Made by a program: the position numbers and the translations under genes. From Gammaproteobacteria bacterium (GTDB lineage Bacteria; Pseudomonadota; Gammaproteobacteria; SZUA-152), in contig JAUWVK010000013.1 in the NCBI GenBank assembly GCA_030617485.1, positions 1 through 18,089 of the forward strand: a stretch of DNA of 18,089 bases, read 5' to 3'. Positions within the stretch are counted from its first letter, which is position 1, and the number at the start of each line of letters is the position of its first letter. The notes under the pieces are model-generated. The model worked only from the letters and a program-made list of their open reading frames with translations, ran no database searches and was not told the origin of the DNA. Shown here piece after piece: positions 1 through 8,770 of the stretch.

Positions 1-21
1 GTTTGAAAAAAGCACGAGTGC

Positions 22-48
22 AGTGGAAGTTTCCGCTAATCTTTTTTT
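22..48 (+). terminator. Possible intrinsic terminator of an upstream gene
   Basis: Bases 22-28 (AGTGGAA) pair with 31-37 (TTCCGCT), one pair being G-T, to give a short stem with a tiny loop. A run of seven T follows at 42-48, after a four-base gap. This fits a Rho-independent terminator for a gene ending left of the window. It also argues that the first gene starts downstream, at 94, and not at the ATG that abuts the T-run at 49. Confidence 0.4.
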
Positions 49-93
49 ATGCGCTCAGGTATTAAGTGCCCAGGAAAATGGAAAATCGTTCTA

Positions 94-2289
94 ATGGTTT
101 GCAAGGGTTGTGATTCACGGGCGAATTCTCGCCGATCCAGGTTAGCCCCACAATTATTGTTGCTACTGTTTGCGGCTGTAATGCAGCCGGTCTCACCTGT
201 ATTTGCGGCCCAGGTTGTTCTTGATGAGGTAGGCATAACGACAGACGGTAACGCTACAACGTTTACTATCAATTTTGGTCTTCCGCTTGAATATAAAAAA
301 CATTTCCCGCGCAACGTGGGAGAAATAGTTCAGATTCAGCTTGGTATTGATAAAGAAGAAGGGGCCGATCGTGTGCTCCATAAAGAGGTGCGTGAAGGCG
401 GTGAATTATTAACCAGTAAGAGTGGAGAATCTGTTCTTGTTTATGTGACATACGAGGAAGGTGTTCCCGGAGGCCCATACCTTACTTTACGCTTTACCCA
501 TCCTGTGCGATTTGATGTTAGGTCGGGTCCAAATCGTAGGAGTGTGGCAGTCATTGTTTATGATGATGAGAAGGATGACGAAAAACCTGACGATAAGATT
601 GATTTAAAAGGTAAAACAGGCAAGCCGGTTGATTTGATGATGGCCAAGGCGCGACAATCGATAACGTTCGGCAACAATAAGGGCGCGATAGACCTGCTGC
701 GGAAAATCATTCGCAAGAAAAATCATGAGCATTTTCAGGAAGCTAACGAATTGTTAGGTCTTGCGTTAGAGCGTGACAGTCAGATTCCGAGAGCAAAATA
801 TGAATATAGGAAATACCTTAAAAATTTCCCTGAGGGTGATGGCGCAACCCGTGTGCAGCAACGGCTAACAGCTTTACGTGCCGTTCGACCAAAACTAAAA
901 CGTAAGCTCAGGCGCTCTAAGCGAGCAAAACGCCGAAACAAAATTATGACCTTTGGCCGGTTTACACAGGCGTATAGTGAATATTATGTTGATAGAGAGC
1001 TGGAAGGCCTGGCGGAAGAAATTGAGCAAGAGCTACAACAGCGATTGTTATCCAGCAATTTTTCTATAAAAAGCCGATATCGAAGTGAAGACCGTACGGT
1101 TTTTGGTGTGTTTAATGCCAGTCACTCCCGTGATTTCCTGGCGGGGACAACAGGCAGAGAAGATGATGATAGGGATGATTCTGATATTAGGCGCATGTAT
1201 CTAGATATAGATGATCATGTTTATAAAATCGTTGGTAAGGTTGGCCGTCAGTCGAGCCGAAATGGCGGCGTTTTCGGTACCTTTGACGGTGCTATAGCAG
1301 GATATCGCGTTACGCCACGTTGGTTGGTGAGTGTGATGGCGGGTAAGCCACTTATACGCACTTTTTCTGATATCGATATTTATGAAAAATCATTTTACGG
1401 TGTAAAATTTGATGTTACATCTGAAGATAAAAAATTCAGTAATAATATTTTCTACGTACAGCAAGAAGTTGACGGGATACTAGACAGGCGGGCAATTGGT
1501 GGAGACGTTCGTTATGCGAAAAAGGGCTTAAGTATATTTGGCCTGATCGACTACGATTTATTTTATAGTGATGTGAGTCTTCTCAATCTTCGTGTGGGTT
1601 GGAGTTATTCAAAGGCTAATAAACTTAATTTTTCTTTTAATCGACGTCAGCTGTATATGACTAGCCGTGCTCTTGAGGGTATGAGCGTAACAACAATCGA
1701 TGAGCTTTTAGATTATATTCCTGAAAGTGAAATACAAAGTATTGCTAAAGAGAGAACCCGAACAAATGACACGTTGACCATTGGTAATTCATACCAGATA
1801 AATAAAGACCAACAATTCAATGTAGATTTAACCATCCTTCAGTCATCAGGTTCTCCAGGTGGCATTGATCCGATAGAACAGGTAGCTGTTCCTGCTGTTG
1901 ACCCCACCATTTTTCCGGTTGAGGCTACTGGCAGCCAGTATATATATTCATTGCAATGGATTTCCAGCAATACATTTGTTGAACGTGATTTATATGTTCT
2001 CGGTTTTCGTAGGTCAGAGTTTTCGCGGTATACTGATAATTCAGTTTTTGTAAACGCTCGGGTGCCGATAAATAAAGAATGGCGATCAGGGTTTCGTCTG
2101 AACGTCTCCAATCGTGAATCAGCTAGTTTTGGTCAGCGCTCGACAATTTCACCTTTGATTAAATTGAACTACCGTTTGAGTAGGGCATGGAGCTTTGACT
2201 CTGAAATAGGTTTCGATTTTGTTAAAAATGAAGATGCGCCGAATGAAGTGAGAACGCGCGGCAGAGTTGCTTACAATTATACTTTTTAA
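94..2289 (+). CDS. Exported AMIN-like/TPR protein with C-terminal outer-membrane beta-barrel, function unknown
   Basis: I do not recognise a characterised homologue. Numbered from the upstream in-frame ATG at 49 (746 aa), a signal peptide has the hydrophobic core LLLLLFAAVM (36-45) and a cleavage site after VFA (53). Residues 55-170 form a beta-rich region resembling AMIN domains. An acidic linker (171-187) is followed by about two TPR-like helical hairpins (195-275), a strongly basic segment (280-298) and, from about 300 to 746, alternating amphipathic strands ending YNYTF. The terminal aromatic residue is the usual recognition signal for BAM-inserted barrels. TPR-plus-barrel layouts recall PgaA, BcsC and PelB exopolysaccharide secretins, but the TPR part here is much shorter, so that role is inference. 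I chose the ATG at 94 because a GGAA-type ribosome site lies 8-10 bases upstream and a putative terminator ends at 48. From that start the protein is 731 aa. It converges with the Sel1/ankyrin gene. Confidence 0.7.
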   Translation: MVCKGCDSRANSRRSRLAPQLLLLLFAAVMQPVSPVFAAQVVLDEVGITTDGNATTFTINFGLPLEYKKHFPRNVGEIVQIQLGIDKEEGADRVLHKEVREGGELLTSKSGESVLVYVTYEEGVPGGPYLTLRFTHPVRFDVRSGPNRRSVAVIVYDDEKDDEKPDDKIDLKGKTGKPVDLMMAKARQSITFGNNKGAIDLLRKIIRKKNHEHFQEANELLGLALERDSQIPRAKYEYRKYLKNFPEGDGATRVQQRLTALRAVRPKLKRKLRRSKRAKRRNKIMTFGRFTQAYSEYYVDRELEGLAEEIEQELQQRLLSSNFSIKSRYRSEDRTVFGVFNASHSRDFLAGTTGREDDDRDDSDIRRMYLDIDDHVYKIVGKVGRQSSRNGGVFGTFDGAIAGYRVTPRWLVSVMAGKPLIRTFSDIDIYEKSFYGVKFDVTSEDKKFSNNIFYVQQEVDGILDRRAIGGDVRYAKKGLSIFGLIDYDLFYSDVSLLNLRVGWSYSKANKLNFSFNRRQLYMTSRALEGMSVTTIDELLDYIPESEIQSIAKERTRTNDTLTIGNSYQINKDQQFNVDLTILQSSGSPGGIDPIEQVAVPAVDPTIFPVEATGSQYIYSLQWISSNTFVERDLYVLGFRRSEFSRYTDNSVFVNARVPINKEWRSGFRLNVSNRESASFGQRSTISPLIKLNYRLSRAWSFDSEIGFDFVKNEDAPNEVRTRGRVAYNYTF

Positions 2290-2373
2290 TGACTTCTTCT
2301 AGATGTATGTTTACACGGTGTTTCTGCGCAAAGACTTCTGATTGTATTTAGAGAATTCGCCTGCGGTTGAAGG

Positions 2374-4164
2374 TCAGGATTTATTTTTTCTTTTCTCTCT
2401 TTTCCCAGAGGGTATGGAATTCTGCAGTTTTCTTGCGCCAGCCTTTTTCAACACTTCGATCACCCTGGTTTTTTTATTTTCTCTGGCTATGAATAGCGCC
2501 GAACGCCGGTCGCTCGACCTTTCATTAACGTTAGCCCCATTGCGAATAAGTATAGAAACAGCTAACGCATTACCTGATTGCGTCGCCATCATTAGAGGGG
2601 TCCAGCCCATGCGGTTTTTGCTGTCAGGATGTGCGCCTAGCTTAAGGAGTAATTTTAACATCGGTAGGTTGTCGCGTGATGCGGCATACATTAACGGCGT
2701 CCATGAGTCCTTGTTGGCTGTGTCTGGTTTGGCGCCATTGGACAGTAGGATTTTAACAACGCCAATATGATTGTTGCGAGCACTCACTATTAAAGGTGTG
2801 TCACCATCATTCCCCCGGGTTTCAGTGCTTGCGCGGTACTGAAGTAATGTTGATACACTTTTTTTGTCGCCAATCTCTGCAGAAATTAATAATGCTGACC
2901 GATTGTGTTTGTTTTTAAGGTTTGGGTTTGCTCCTGCTTTTAGTAAGGCTTTCAAGCTAGCGTTATATTTATTTCTGGCAGCGTAAGTTAATGCTGTATC
3001 ACCATGGGAGTTTGTAAGACTGGATGTTTTTCCCTGGCTCATTAAGAACTTTATAGCTTCAGCGCTTGATTTTTCTACGGCAAGCATGAGTGGTGATGCG
3101 CCTGCTTCATCCACAAGATTATTTTTAGCTTTATGTTTGAGTAATGCTGTTATCGATTTGGTGTTGTTAAATGCGGCAGCAATATGCAAAGCGGTGCGCC
3201 CACCGTTTTGACGTAAATCAATATTTGCTTTATGTGTTGCCAGGATGTTGATAATTTTTGCATGGTCTTTTGATGCGGCAACCATTAAAGCTGTGTGTTT
3301 TAATGGGGTGACCATGTTGGGGTTTGCGCCACCAGCAAGAAGTGCTTTTACAGTTTTTGGTTTATTTGCAGCGGCGGCATCGTAGAGTGCAAACAGTCCT
3401 GATTTGTCTTTTTTATTAGGTTTAGCGCCAAGAGAAAGTAATACTTTTACACTTTTATCTTTGCCTCGTTGAGCCGCGGCCATTAGTGCTGTGCGGCCAT
3501 ATTTGTCAGTGTAGTTGACATCGGCTCCCCGTTTGATGATGTCGTGTAGCCCATTGGCATAACCTTCCCGAGCTGCCCAGGTCATAATTTCATTGATATC
3601 CAGAGGTTGTTTTCGAGCGCTGCCAGTGATGGTGTCGATATCAATATTGGTTAAACTGCTACCAAGCATTCCCTTCAGTTTGCTGGATGCAGGATCAAAA
3701 CCTTTTGCGCTAGCTCGTTTGAACCATTTTTCGGCAACTGCGGGGTTTTTATCTACCCCCAGTCCCTTTTGGTACATGATGCCCAGATTGTATTGTGCTC
3801 GGGGGTACCCTTTATTCGCTGCTTTTTCAAACCATTTAACGGCCAACTTGTAGTCCTGTTTGACACCAAGGCCGCGGCGGTACATAGCGCCAAGGCGATA
3901 CTGGGCCTGCTTATTCCCGCTTTTCGCTAGCTTGCGCCAGATTGTTAATGCTTCCAGGAAATCCTGTAAACGAGCTGCCTCCATGGCTTCTTCATACAGC
4001 ATTTCTTCAGGTGTTAGCTTGGGCTCAGCAGGTGATGTCTGGTCCTCTATAGCTGAAGCTACAGGCAGCACGAAAGATGACAATATAATGACAAAAAGCC
4101 ATAGCCTTATTTGTTGAGCAGAGCATCCCATAAGGTTTGCTGCTGTTTTGACGATTGTTTTCAT
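2374..4164 (-). CDS. Periplasmic Sel1-repeat plus ankyrin-repeat protein
   Basis: The 596-aa product begins with a signal peptide whose hydrophobic core lies at 21-35 and whose likely cleavage site is VASA (35-38), so it should act in the periplasm. Residues 60-165 hold about three Sel1-like repeats (motifs AQYRLGAMYRRGLGV and AQYNLGIMYQKGLGV). From about 190 to 590 there are about twelve 33-residue ankyrin repeats, most with the T/S-(A/P)-L turn and GA-(N/K/D)-P/V signatures. The C-terminus is short and lysine-rich. Both repeat types mediate protein contacts; no enzymatic motif is visible. An AGGGG ribosome site sits four to five bases before the ATG. The gene is divergent from sucC and convergent with the barrel-protein gene, which is also exported. 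A role as scaffold or immunity-type binding protein is possible but unsupported; no toxin or catalase gene is adjacent. Confidence 0.85.
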   Translation of the reverse strand: MKTIVKTAANLMGCSAQQIRLWLFVIILSSFVLPVASAIEDQTSPAEPKLTPEEMLYEEAMEAARLQDFLEALTIWRKLAKSGNKQAQYRLGAMYRRGLGVKQDYKLAVKWFEKAANKGYPRAQYNLGIMYQKGLGVDKNPAVAEKWFKRASAKGFDPASSKLKGMLGSSLTNIDIDTITGSARKQPLDINEIMTWAAREGYANGLHDIIKRGADVNYTDKYGRTALMAAAQRGKDKSVKVLLSLGAKPNKKDKSGLFALYDAAAANKPKTVKALLAGGANPNMVTPLKHTALMVAASKDHAKIINILATHKANIDLRQNGGRTALHIAAAFNNTKSITALLKHKAKNNLVDEAGASPLMLAVEKSSAEAIKFLMSQGKTSSLTNSHGDTALTYAARNKYNASLKALLKAGANPNLKNKHNRSALLISAEIGDKKSVSTLLQYRASTETRGNDGDTPLIVSARNNHIGVVKILLSNGAKPDTANKDSWTPLMYAASRDNLPMLKLLLKLGAHPDSKNRMGWTPLMMATQSGNALAVSILIRNGANVNERSSDRRSALFIARENKKTRVIEVLKKAGARKLQNSIPSGKREKRKNKS

Positions 4165-4203
4165 AACACCCCTGGTTGTTTCCTCTGGATCTAGACCCTG
4201 AAG

Positions 4204-4264
4204 TTAATGACTATTTTCATTATATAGGGGTTGGATGCAAGTAGTTTGGTGTCATTATATAGAG
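4204..4264. promoter_or_regulatory. Repeat-bearing promoter region between the ankyrin gene and sucC
   Basis: The 11-mer TCATTATATAG occurs exactly at 4217-4227 and again at 4252-4262, 35 bases apart. Read on the minus strand each copy contains a perfect TATAAT (4219-4224 and 4254-4259), and on the plus strand each offers TATATA. The first copy also forms an inverted repeat TAATGA-N6-TCATTA (4205-4222). No convincing -35 hexamer is visible at standard spacing on either strand, so these may be activator-dependent promoters or operator sites serving the two divergent genes. Confidence 0.4.
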
Positions 4265-4297
4265 AATTTTGCCTGTATTTTTACCGTACCATGGAGG

Positions 4298-4326
4298 GTG
4301 TGAGTGGTTATCGTTTTGTGTCACAC
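4298..4326. promoter_or_regulatory. Inverted repeat in the sucC leader
   Basis: GTGTGA at 4298-4303 is the exact reverse complement of TCACAC at 4321-4326, separated by 17 bases and lying 33 bases before the sucC ATG. It could be a leader hairpin or a widely spaced operator. The half-sites resemble CRP half-sites, but the 17-base spacing does not fit CRP, which needs six. Confidence 0.3.
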
Positions 4327-4358
4327 TTCCGGCGCATAGTCATAGTGAGATATTAGAG

Positions 4359-5528
4359 ATGAACCTGCACGAATTTCAGGCCAAAAGATTGTTCGCAGAT
4401 TACGGGATTCCTGTACCACCGGGCCATATTGTAACCTCTGTGGCAGAAGCGAGAGAGGTGGCAAGGCTGCCCGCTGATGAGAAGGGTTGGGTAGTAAAAG
4501 CCCAGATTCACTCCGGTGGCAGGGGTAAAGGTGGTGGCGTGATAATGGTGGAAGAGCCTTCCGAGCTGGAGGGCGCAGCTCGCGAGCTCCTGGGCATGAA
4601 TCTTGTGACGCCCCAAACGGGCCCTGCTGGTTTGCCTGTGGATAAATTACTGGTTGAGCAGCCCTGTGATATCGACCGGGAACTGTATCTGGGTGCGCTG
4701 ATAAACCGTAGCAAGGGTCAGCTGACTTTCATGGCATCCAGTATGGGCGGTATGGATATTGAAAAAGTGGCTGCTGAAAATCCGGAAAAAATACTGCAAG
4801 TGGCGGTTGATCCCGTTGTTGGTCTACAGTCTTACCAGTGTCGCGAGCTTGCCTTTGGTCTGAAATTGTCAGGCGGGCAGGTCAAGGATTTAACCATGAT
4901 TATGATGGGTTTATACCGGCTTTTTATGGAAAAAGATCTGAGTCTGGTCGAAATTAATCCCCTGGTAGTCACTAAGCAAGGGGCATTAATGGCATTGGAC
5001 GCCAAAATTAATCTGGATGATAGTGCTCTGTTTCGGCATAAAGATTTGGAAGAGTTGCGTGACCCTATGCAGGAAGATCCCACTGAGCATAAGGCTCAGC
5101 AGTTCGATCTTAACTATGTCACCCTCGATGGAAATATCGGCTGTATGGTTAATGGCGCTGGTCTGGCAATGGCGACCATGGATCTGATTAAATTGCATGG
5201 CGGCGAGCCTGCCAATTTTCTTGATGTAGGCGGTGGCACCACGGCCGAAAGGGTGGCTGAGGCACTAAAGTTAATTGTTGCCGATGAAAAAGTTAAAGCA
5301 ATTCTGGTTAATATTTTTGGTGGCATTGTGCGTTGTGATCTCATCGCGGAGGGCATTATTCAGGCAATTCGTGAGATAAATCTTGTGGTACCCGTTGTGG
5401 TGCGGCTGGAAGGTACTAATGCTCAAATGGGCCGCGATTGTCTGGATCAAAGTGGCCTGGCTATTATCACAGCAGGTGATTTGGCTGATGCGGCGGTAAA
5501 AGTTGTAAAGGCTGCTTCGGGTAAATAA
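4359..5528 (+). CDS. sucC: Succinyl-CoA synthetase (ADP-forming), beta subunit
   Basis: This is the nucleotide-binding subunit of the TCA-cycle enzyme that interconverts succinyl-CoA and succinate with ATP or GTP formation; it works as a heterotetramer with SucD. The protein opens with [12 protein letters not shown], the family N-terminus, followed by an ATP-grasp fold with K47 in VVKAQI and the glycine-rich [10 protein letters not shown] (51-60), the metal-site motif LVEINPLVV, and a C-terminal ligase domain with [10 protein letters not shown]. Length is 389 aa, essentially the family norm of 388. The reading frame is open further upstream (TTG at 4269), but the extra 30 residues are not part of the family, so the ATG at 4359 is chosen; GTGAGA at 4345-4350 can serve as ribosome site. 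sucAB and lpd, the usual upstream neighbours, are absent here. Confidence 0.97.
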   Translation: MNLHEFQAKRLFADYGIPVPPGHIVTSVAEAREVARLPADEKGWVVKAQIHSGGRGKGGGVIMVEEPSELEGAARELLGMNLVTPQTGPAGLPVDKLLVEQPCDIDRELYLGALINRSKGQLTFMASSMGGMDIEKVAAENPEKILQVAVDPVVGLQSYQCRELAFGLKLSGGQVKDLTMIMMGLYRLFMEKDLSLVEINPLVVTKQGALMALDAKINLDDSALFRHKDLEELRDPMQEDPTEHKAQQFDLNYVTLDGNIGCMVNGAGLAMATMDLIKLHGGEPANFLDVGGGTTAERVAEALKLIVADEKVKAILVNIFGGIVRCDLIAEGIIQAIREINLVVPVVVRLEGTNAQMGRDCLDQSGLAIITAGDLADAAVKVVKAASGK

Positions 5529-5530
5529 GC

Positions 5531-5575
5531 AAGACTAGATTCAGTAAGACTAACGCCAACAAGGCTAACATTAAT
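5531..5575 (+). repeat. Three degenerate 15-base tandem units in the sucC-sucD spacer
   Basis: AAGACTA (5531), AAGACTAA (5546) and AAGGCTAA (5561) recur at exactly 15-base intervals within the 72-base spacer between sucC and sucD. The repeat is a multiple of three. Read on from the sucC stop it would encode a pentapeptide pattern ARLDS-VRLTP-TRLTL before a TAG at 5580-5582. Neighbouring units match at about 9-10 of 15 positions. Confidence 0.5.
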
Positions 5576-5600
5576 TAGATAGTCAGTAGGTAAGTAAAAG

Positions 5601-6473
5601 ATGTCGATTTTAATTAACAAAGACACGCGAGTGATTTGCCAGGGCTTTACTGGCAAGCAAGGCACGTTTCATTCCGAACAGGCTATCGCCTACGGTACTA
5701 ATTTTGTTGGTGGTGTTACGCCAGGAAAGGGTGGCCAACAACATCTGGACAGGCCTGTATTTAATACGGTGAAAGATGCGGTAAAAGAAACCAGGGCTGA
5801 CGCCAGTATGATTTTTGTGCCTGCAGTGTTTGCCGCCGATTCGATTCTTGAAGCAGCCAATGCCGGAATAAAAGTGATCGTTTGTATCACCGAAGGAATT
5901 CCTGTGCTGGATATGGTGAAAGTAAAATCAGCATTAAAGGACATGGATGTACATCTTATCGGGCCAAATTGCCCGGGCGTTATTACTCCGGGTGCCTGCA
6001 AAATTGGTATTATGCCTGGTGTGATTCATAAAAAAGGTTGTATCGGTATTGTGTCGCGATCAGGCACCTTAACTTATGAGGCTGTTTATCAAACCACGTT
6101 GAATGATCTAGGGCAAAGTACCTGTGTTGGTATTGGTGGCGATCCCATTCAGGGCACTGATTTTATCGATTGCCTTAAAATGTTTGAAGCAGATCGTCAA
6201 ACCAAAGGCATTATCATGGTGGGCGAAATCGGTGGAACAGCAGAAGAAGAGGCTGCGGAATACATTAGTAAAAATGTTAAAAAACCGGTTGTAGGATACA
6301 TCGCGGGGGTTACTGCTCCTCCAGGAAAGCGTATGGGGCATGCGGGCGCTATTATTTCTGGTGGTAAAGGTACTGCCAAACATAAATTTTCAGCATTAGA
6401 AGCCGCTGGAGTTTCTGTTGCACGATCGCCTGCTGAAATGGGTTCACGCATGCTGGAATTCTTCAGCGGCTAA
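5601..6473 (+). CDS. sucD: Succinyl-CoA synthetase, alpha subunit
   Basis: This is the CoA-binding, phosphohistidine-carrying subunit of succinyl-CoA synthetase, partner of the sucC product just upstream. A Rossmann CoA-binding domain is seen at the N-terminus with [13 protein letters not shown] (15-27). The region [11 protein letters not shown] (121-131) is followed by the ligase domain with [11 protein letters not shown] (150-160). The active-site histidine lies in [16 protein letters not shown], at H247. Length is 290 aa, typical for the family. The ATG follows a TAGGTAAG stretch that can act as ribosome site. The 72-base gap from sucC is larger than the near-overlap common in this pair, and it is filled with short tandem repeats; the two genes are still most likely cotranscribed. 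Confidence 0.97.
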   Translation: MSILINKDTRVICQGFTGKQGTFHSEQAIAYGTNFVGGVTPGKGGQQHLDRPVFNTVKDAVKETRADASMIFVPAVFAADSILEAANAGIKVIVCITEGIPVLDMVKVKSALKDMDVHLIGPNCPGVITPGACKIGIMPGVIHKKGCIGIVSRSGTLTYEAVYQTTLNDLGQSTCVGIGGDPIQGTDFIDCLKMFEADRQTKGIIMVGEIGGTAEEEAAEYISKNVKKPVVGYIAGVTAPPGKRMGHAGAIISGGKGTAKHKFSALEAAGVSVARSPAEMGSRMLEFFSG

Positions 6474-6477
6474 TCAT

Positions 6478-6498
6478 TGATAACAAGTATTTTTATCA
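6478..6498 (+). other. Weak AT-rich inverted repeat between sucD and nadE
   Basis: TGATAA (6478-6483) and TTATCA (6493-6498) form a six-base inverted repeat with a nine-base loop just after the sucD stop, followed by a T-rich stretch (TTTCTTCTT). It could cause partial termination before nadE, but the stem is almost all A-T and there is no clean T-run. Confidence 0.25.
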
Positions 6499-6546
6499 TT
6501 TCTTCTTAACCACTAGTCTTTTTAATAATTAAGTCGGAAATTTCTA

Positions 6547-8211
6547 ATGTCTCAGCTGTCCCGGAATTTACGTTTTGTTATTGCTCAGCTTGATTTTATG
6601 GTGGGTGATGTATCCGGTAATGCATTAAAGGTTATTGAAGCGGCAAAAAAAGCCAGGGATGAGCACGGTGCTCAAGCGGTCATTTTTCCTGAATTAACCT
6701 TAACAGGATATCCGCCTGAAGATTTATTAATGCGCCCTGGATTGCATCGTGCCGTCACTCAGGCCTTGAGTGATATACAAGCCCAAGTAAGCGGCATTGA
6801 TATTATTCTTGGTTTTCCTAAGCAAACAGTAAAACAAGCAGATAACACTTCCTCTGTCTCTTTATTTAACACGGCTGCAGTTTTTCGTGATGGCGAGTGT
6901 GTTGCGGAATATAATAAATGTGAGCTGCCAAATTACGGGGTCTTTGATGAGAAGCGTTATTTTATCGAGGGCTCGGATCCTTGTGTGGTGGATATCGGTG
7001 GTGTTCCAGTTGGCATTACCATATGTGAAGACGTATGGGTTCCAGAAAATATTCAAAAGTCTAAACAGGCTGGTGCGAGTATTATAGTCAACCTGAATGC
7101 GTCACCCTATCGAATTCAAAAAACACGGGAGCGTGAAGTACAGCTAAAAAGCCGTGCTATAGAATCTGGTTTGCCCATCATTTATACAAATCTGGTGGGC
7201 GGACAGGATGAGCTGGTTTTTGATGGTGAGTCATTGGTGGTTACGGCGGAAGGTGTGGTTTGCCAACGTGCACCGGCCTTTGAAGAAGGCCTTTTCGTCG
7301 TCAATCTTGATGTTTCCGATGATGGCTCTGTTAGTCCGCAAACAGGAGTTATTACGCCTCATTTGGATGAGGTCGAGAGTATTTACAATGCATTGGTATT
7401 GGGAGTACGAGACTACATCAATAAAAATGATTTTCCGGGCGCCATTTTGGGTCTTTCGGGAGGCATTGATTCTGCGCTTTGTCTGGCAGTTACCGTGGAC
7501 GCCATTGGCGCAGAGAGAGTGGAAGCTGTCATGATGCCTTCACGCTATACTCTGGATATGAGCGTGGAGGATGCCCAAAAACAGGCAGAGCTTATGGGGG
7601 TGGAATATCACGTGTTGCCCATAGAGGCCCCATTTAAATCATTCCTGGGTGTTCTTGAAGACGAATTTGCTGGCACTGAGCCGGATACCACAGAAGAGAA
7701 TATTCAGGCCCGTTGTCGCGGCATTCTGCTAATGGCAATATCGAACAAGAAGAACAAGATGGTCATCACCACAGGTAATAAGAGTGAAATGTCAGTGGGT
7801 TATGCGACCCTGTATGGTGATATGGCGGGTGGTTTTGCAGTATTGAAGGATGTGCCAAAGTTGCTGGTATATTGGTTGGCAGAACACCGAAACGGTCTGT
7901 CACATGTCATACCCCAACGTGTCATTGATCGTCCTCCCTCCGCGGAGCTAGCTGAAAACCAACAGGATACGGATAGTTTACCGCCTTATGAAGTTCTGGA
8001 TGCCATCCTCGAAATGTATATTGAGCAGGATCGTTGTGCTGACGATATTATTGCATCGGGGTATGATGCGGATATCGTAAGGCGGGTAATCAGGTTGGTG
8101 AACCAAAATGAATACAAACGCCGACAGGCAGCGCCGGGAGTTAGAATTTCTCAGCGTGCTTTTGGTAGAGACAGGCGGTATCCGATTACGTCGGGTTATG
8201 ATAAAAGTTGA
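6547..8211 (+). CDS. nadE: Glutamine-dependent NAD(+) synthetase
   Basis: It performs the last step of NAD synthesis, amidating deamido-NAD with ammonia released from glutamine, in the cytoplasm. The 554-aa protein is the two-domain form. An N-terminal nitrilase-type glutaminase domain (about 10-260) carries the catalytic triad E49 (FPELTLTGYPPEDL), K124 (EYNKCELPNYGVFDE) and C160 (ITICEDVW). A C-terminal NAD synthetase domain has the pyrophosphatase loop LSGGIDSA (303-310), the TTGNKSE motif and the GYATLYGDMAGGFAVLKDVPK segment. The ATG has GGAAA six bases upstream. It lies 73 bases after sucD and 31 bases before glnB, suggesting one transcript. Linkage to glnB fits published work showing PII control of glutamine-dependent NadE in Azospirillum; for this organism it is inference. 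Confidence 0.96.
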   Translation: MSQLSRNLRFVIAQLDFMVGDVSGNALKVIEAAKKARDEHGAQAVIFPELTLTGYPPEDLLMRPGLHRAVTQALSDIQAQVSGIDIILGFPKQTVKQADNTSSVSLFNTAAVFRDGECVAEYNKCELPNYGVFDEKRYFIEGSDPCVVDIGGVPVGITICEDVWVPENIQKSKQAGASIIVNLNASPYRIQKTREREVQLKSRAIESGLPIIYTNLVGGQDELVFDGESLVVTAEGVVCQRAPAFEEGLFVVNLDVSDDGSVSPQTGVITPHLDEVESIYNALVLGVRDYINKNDFPGAILGLSGGIDSALCLAVTVDAIGAERVEAVMMPSRYTLDMSVEDAQKQAELMGVEYHVLPIEAPFKSFLGVLEDEFAGTEPDTTEENIQARCRGILLMAISNKKNKMVITTGNKSEMSVGYATLYGDMAGGFAVLKDVPKLLVYWLAEHRNGLSHVIPQRVIDRPPSAELAENQQDTDSLPPYEVLDAILEMYIEQDRCADDIIASGYDADIVRRVIRLVNQNEYKRRQAAPGVRISQRAFGRDRRYPITSGYDKS

Positions 8212-8227
8212 ACTTACTGTGGAATGA

Positions 8228-8581
<354 letters not shown>

Positions 8582-8770
8582 TTCATGAAGAAGTAGCACA
8601 TTAGACTTGTGTTTTAAGAACGGTTTTTTTGCATTATGAAAAATGTATTTCGTAAATGTGCTTATACCCTTCAAGGGGCTACTATAAAGAGTCCTTCAGG
8701 GTTAGTGCTTTAGATTAGTATCCTGAAGTGGTAGGTACAATTGAAGTGTAGAAAGAAGCGATGACTGAAA
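8582..8770. other. Convergent glnB/bamD intergenic region
   Basis: These 189 bases separate the ends of glnB and bamD. They contain a seven-base inverted repeat CTTCAGG (8694-8700) / CCTGAAG (8722-8728) with a 21-base loop, and a compact CCCTTCAAGGGG hairpin near 8669-8680. A lone T7 run (8624-8630) is preceded by only a four-base stem (CACA/TGTG) set too far away. No standard terminator and no convincing gene are visible. Confidence 0.35.

Noticed and set aside
49..93. Upstream ATG at 49 as start of the barrel-protein gene
   Set aside because: It abuts a terminator-like T-run and has no ribosome site; the ATG at 94 leaves a normal signal peptide. Not excluded.
2342..2770. Plus-strand open frame of 142 codons
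   Set aside because: It is antisense to the ankyrin gene, whose regular 33-residue repeats prove the minus-strand frame.
4299..4325. CRP-like site TGTGA...TCACA before sucC
   Set aside because: The half-sites are 17 bases apart, while CRP requires six.
4269..4358. N-terminal extension of SucC
   Set aside because: The family begins at [12 protein letters not shown]; the extra residues do not match it and the start would be TTG.
8624..8630. T7 run as glnB terminator
   Set aside because: The only nearby stem is four base pairs and lies 12 bases before the run.
8636..8713. 25-codon open frame (ATG to TAG) between glnB and bamD
   Set aside because: No ribosome site and no recognisable sequence; it overlaps inverted repeats.
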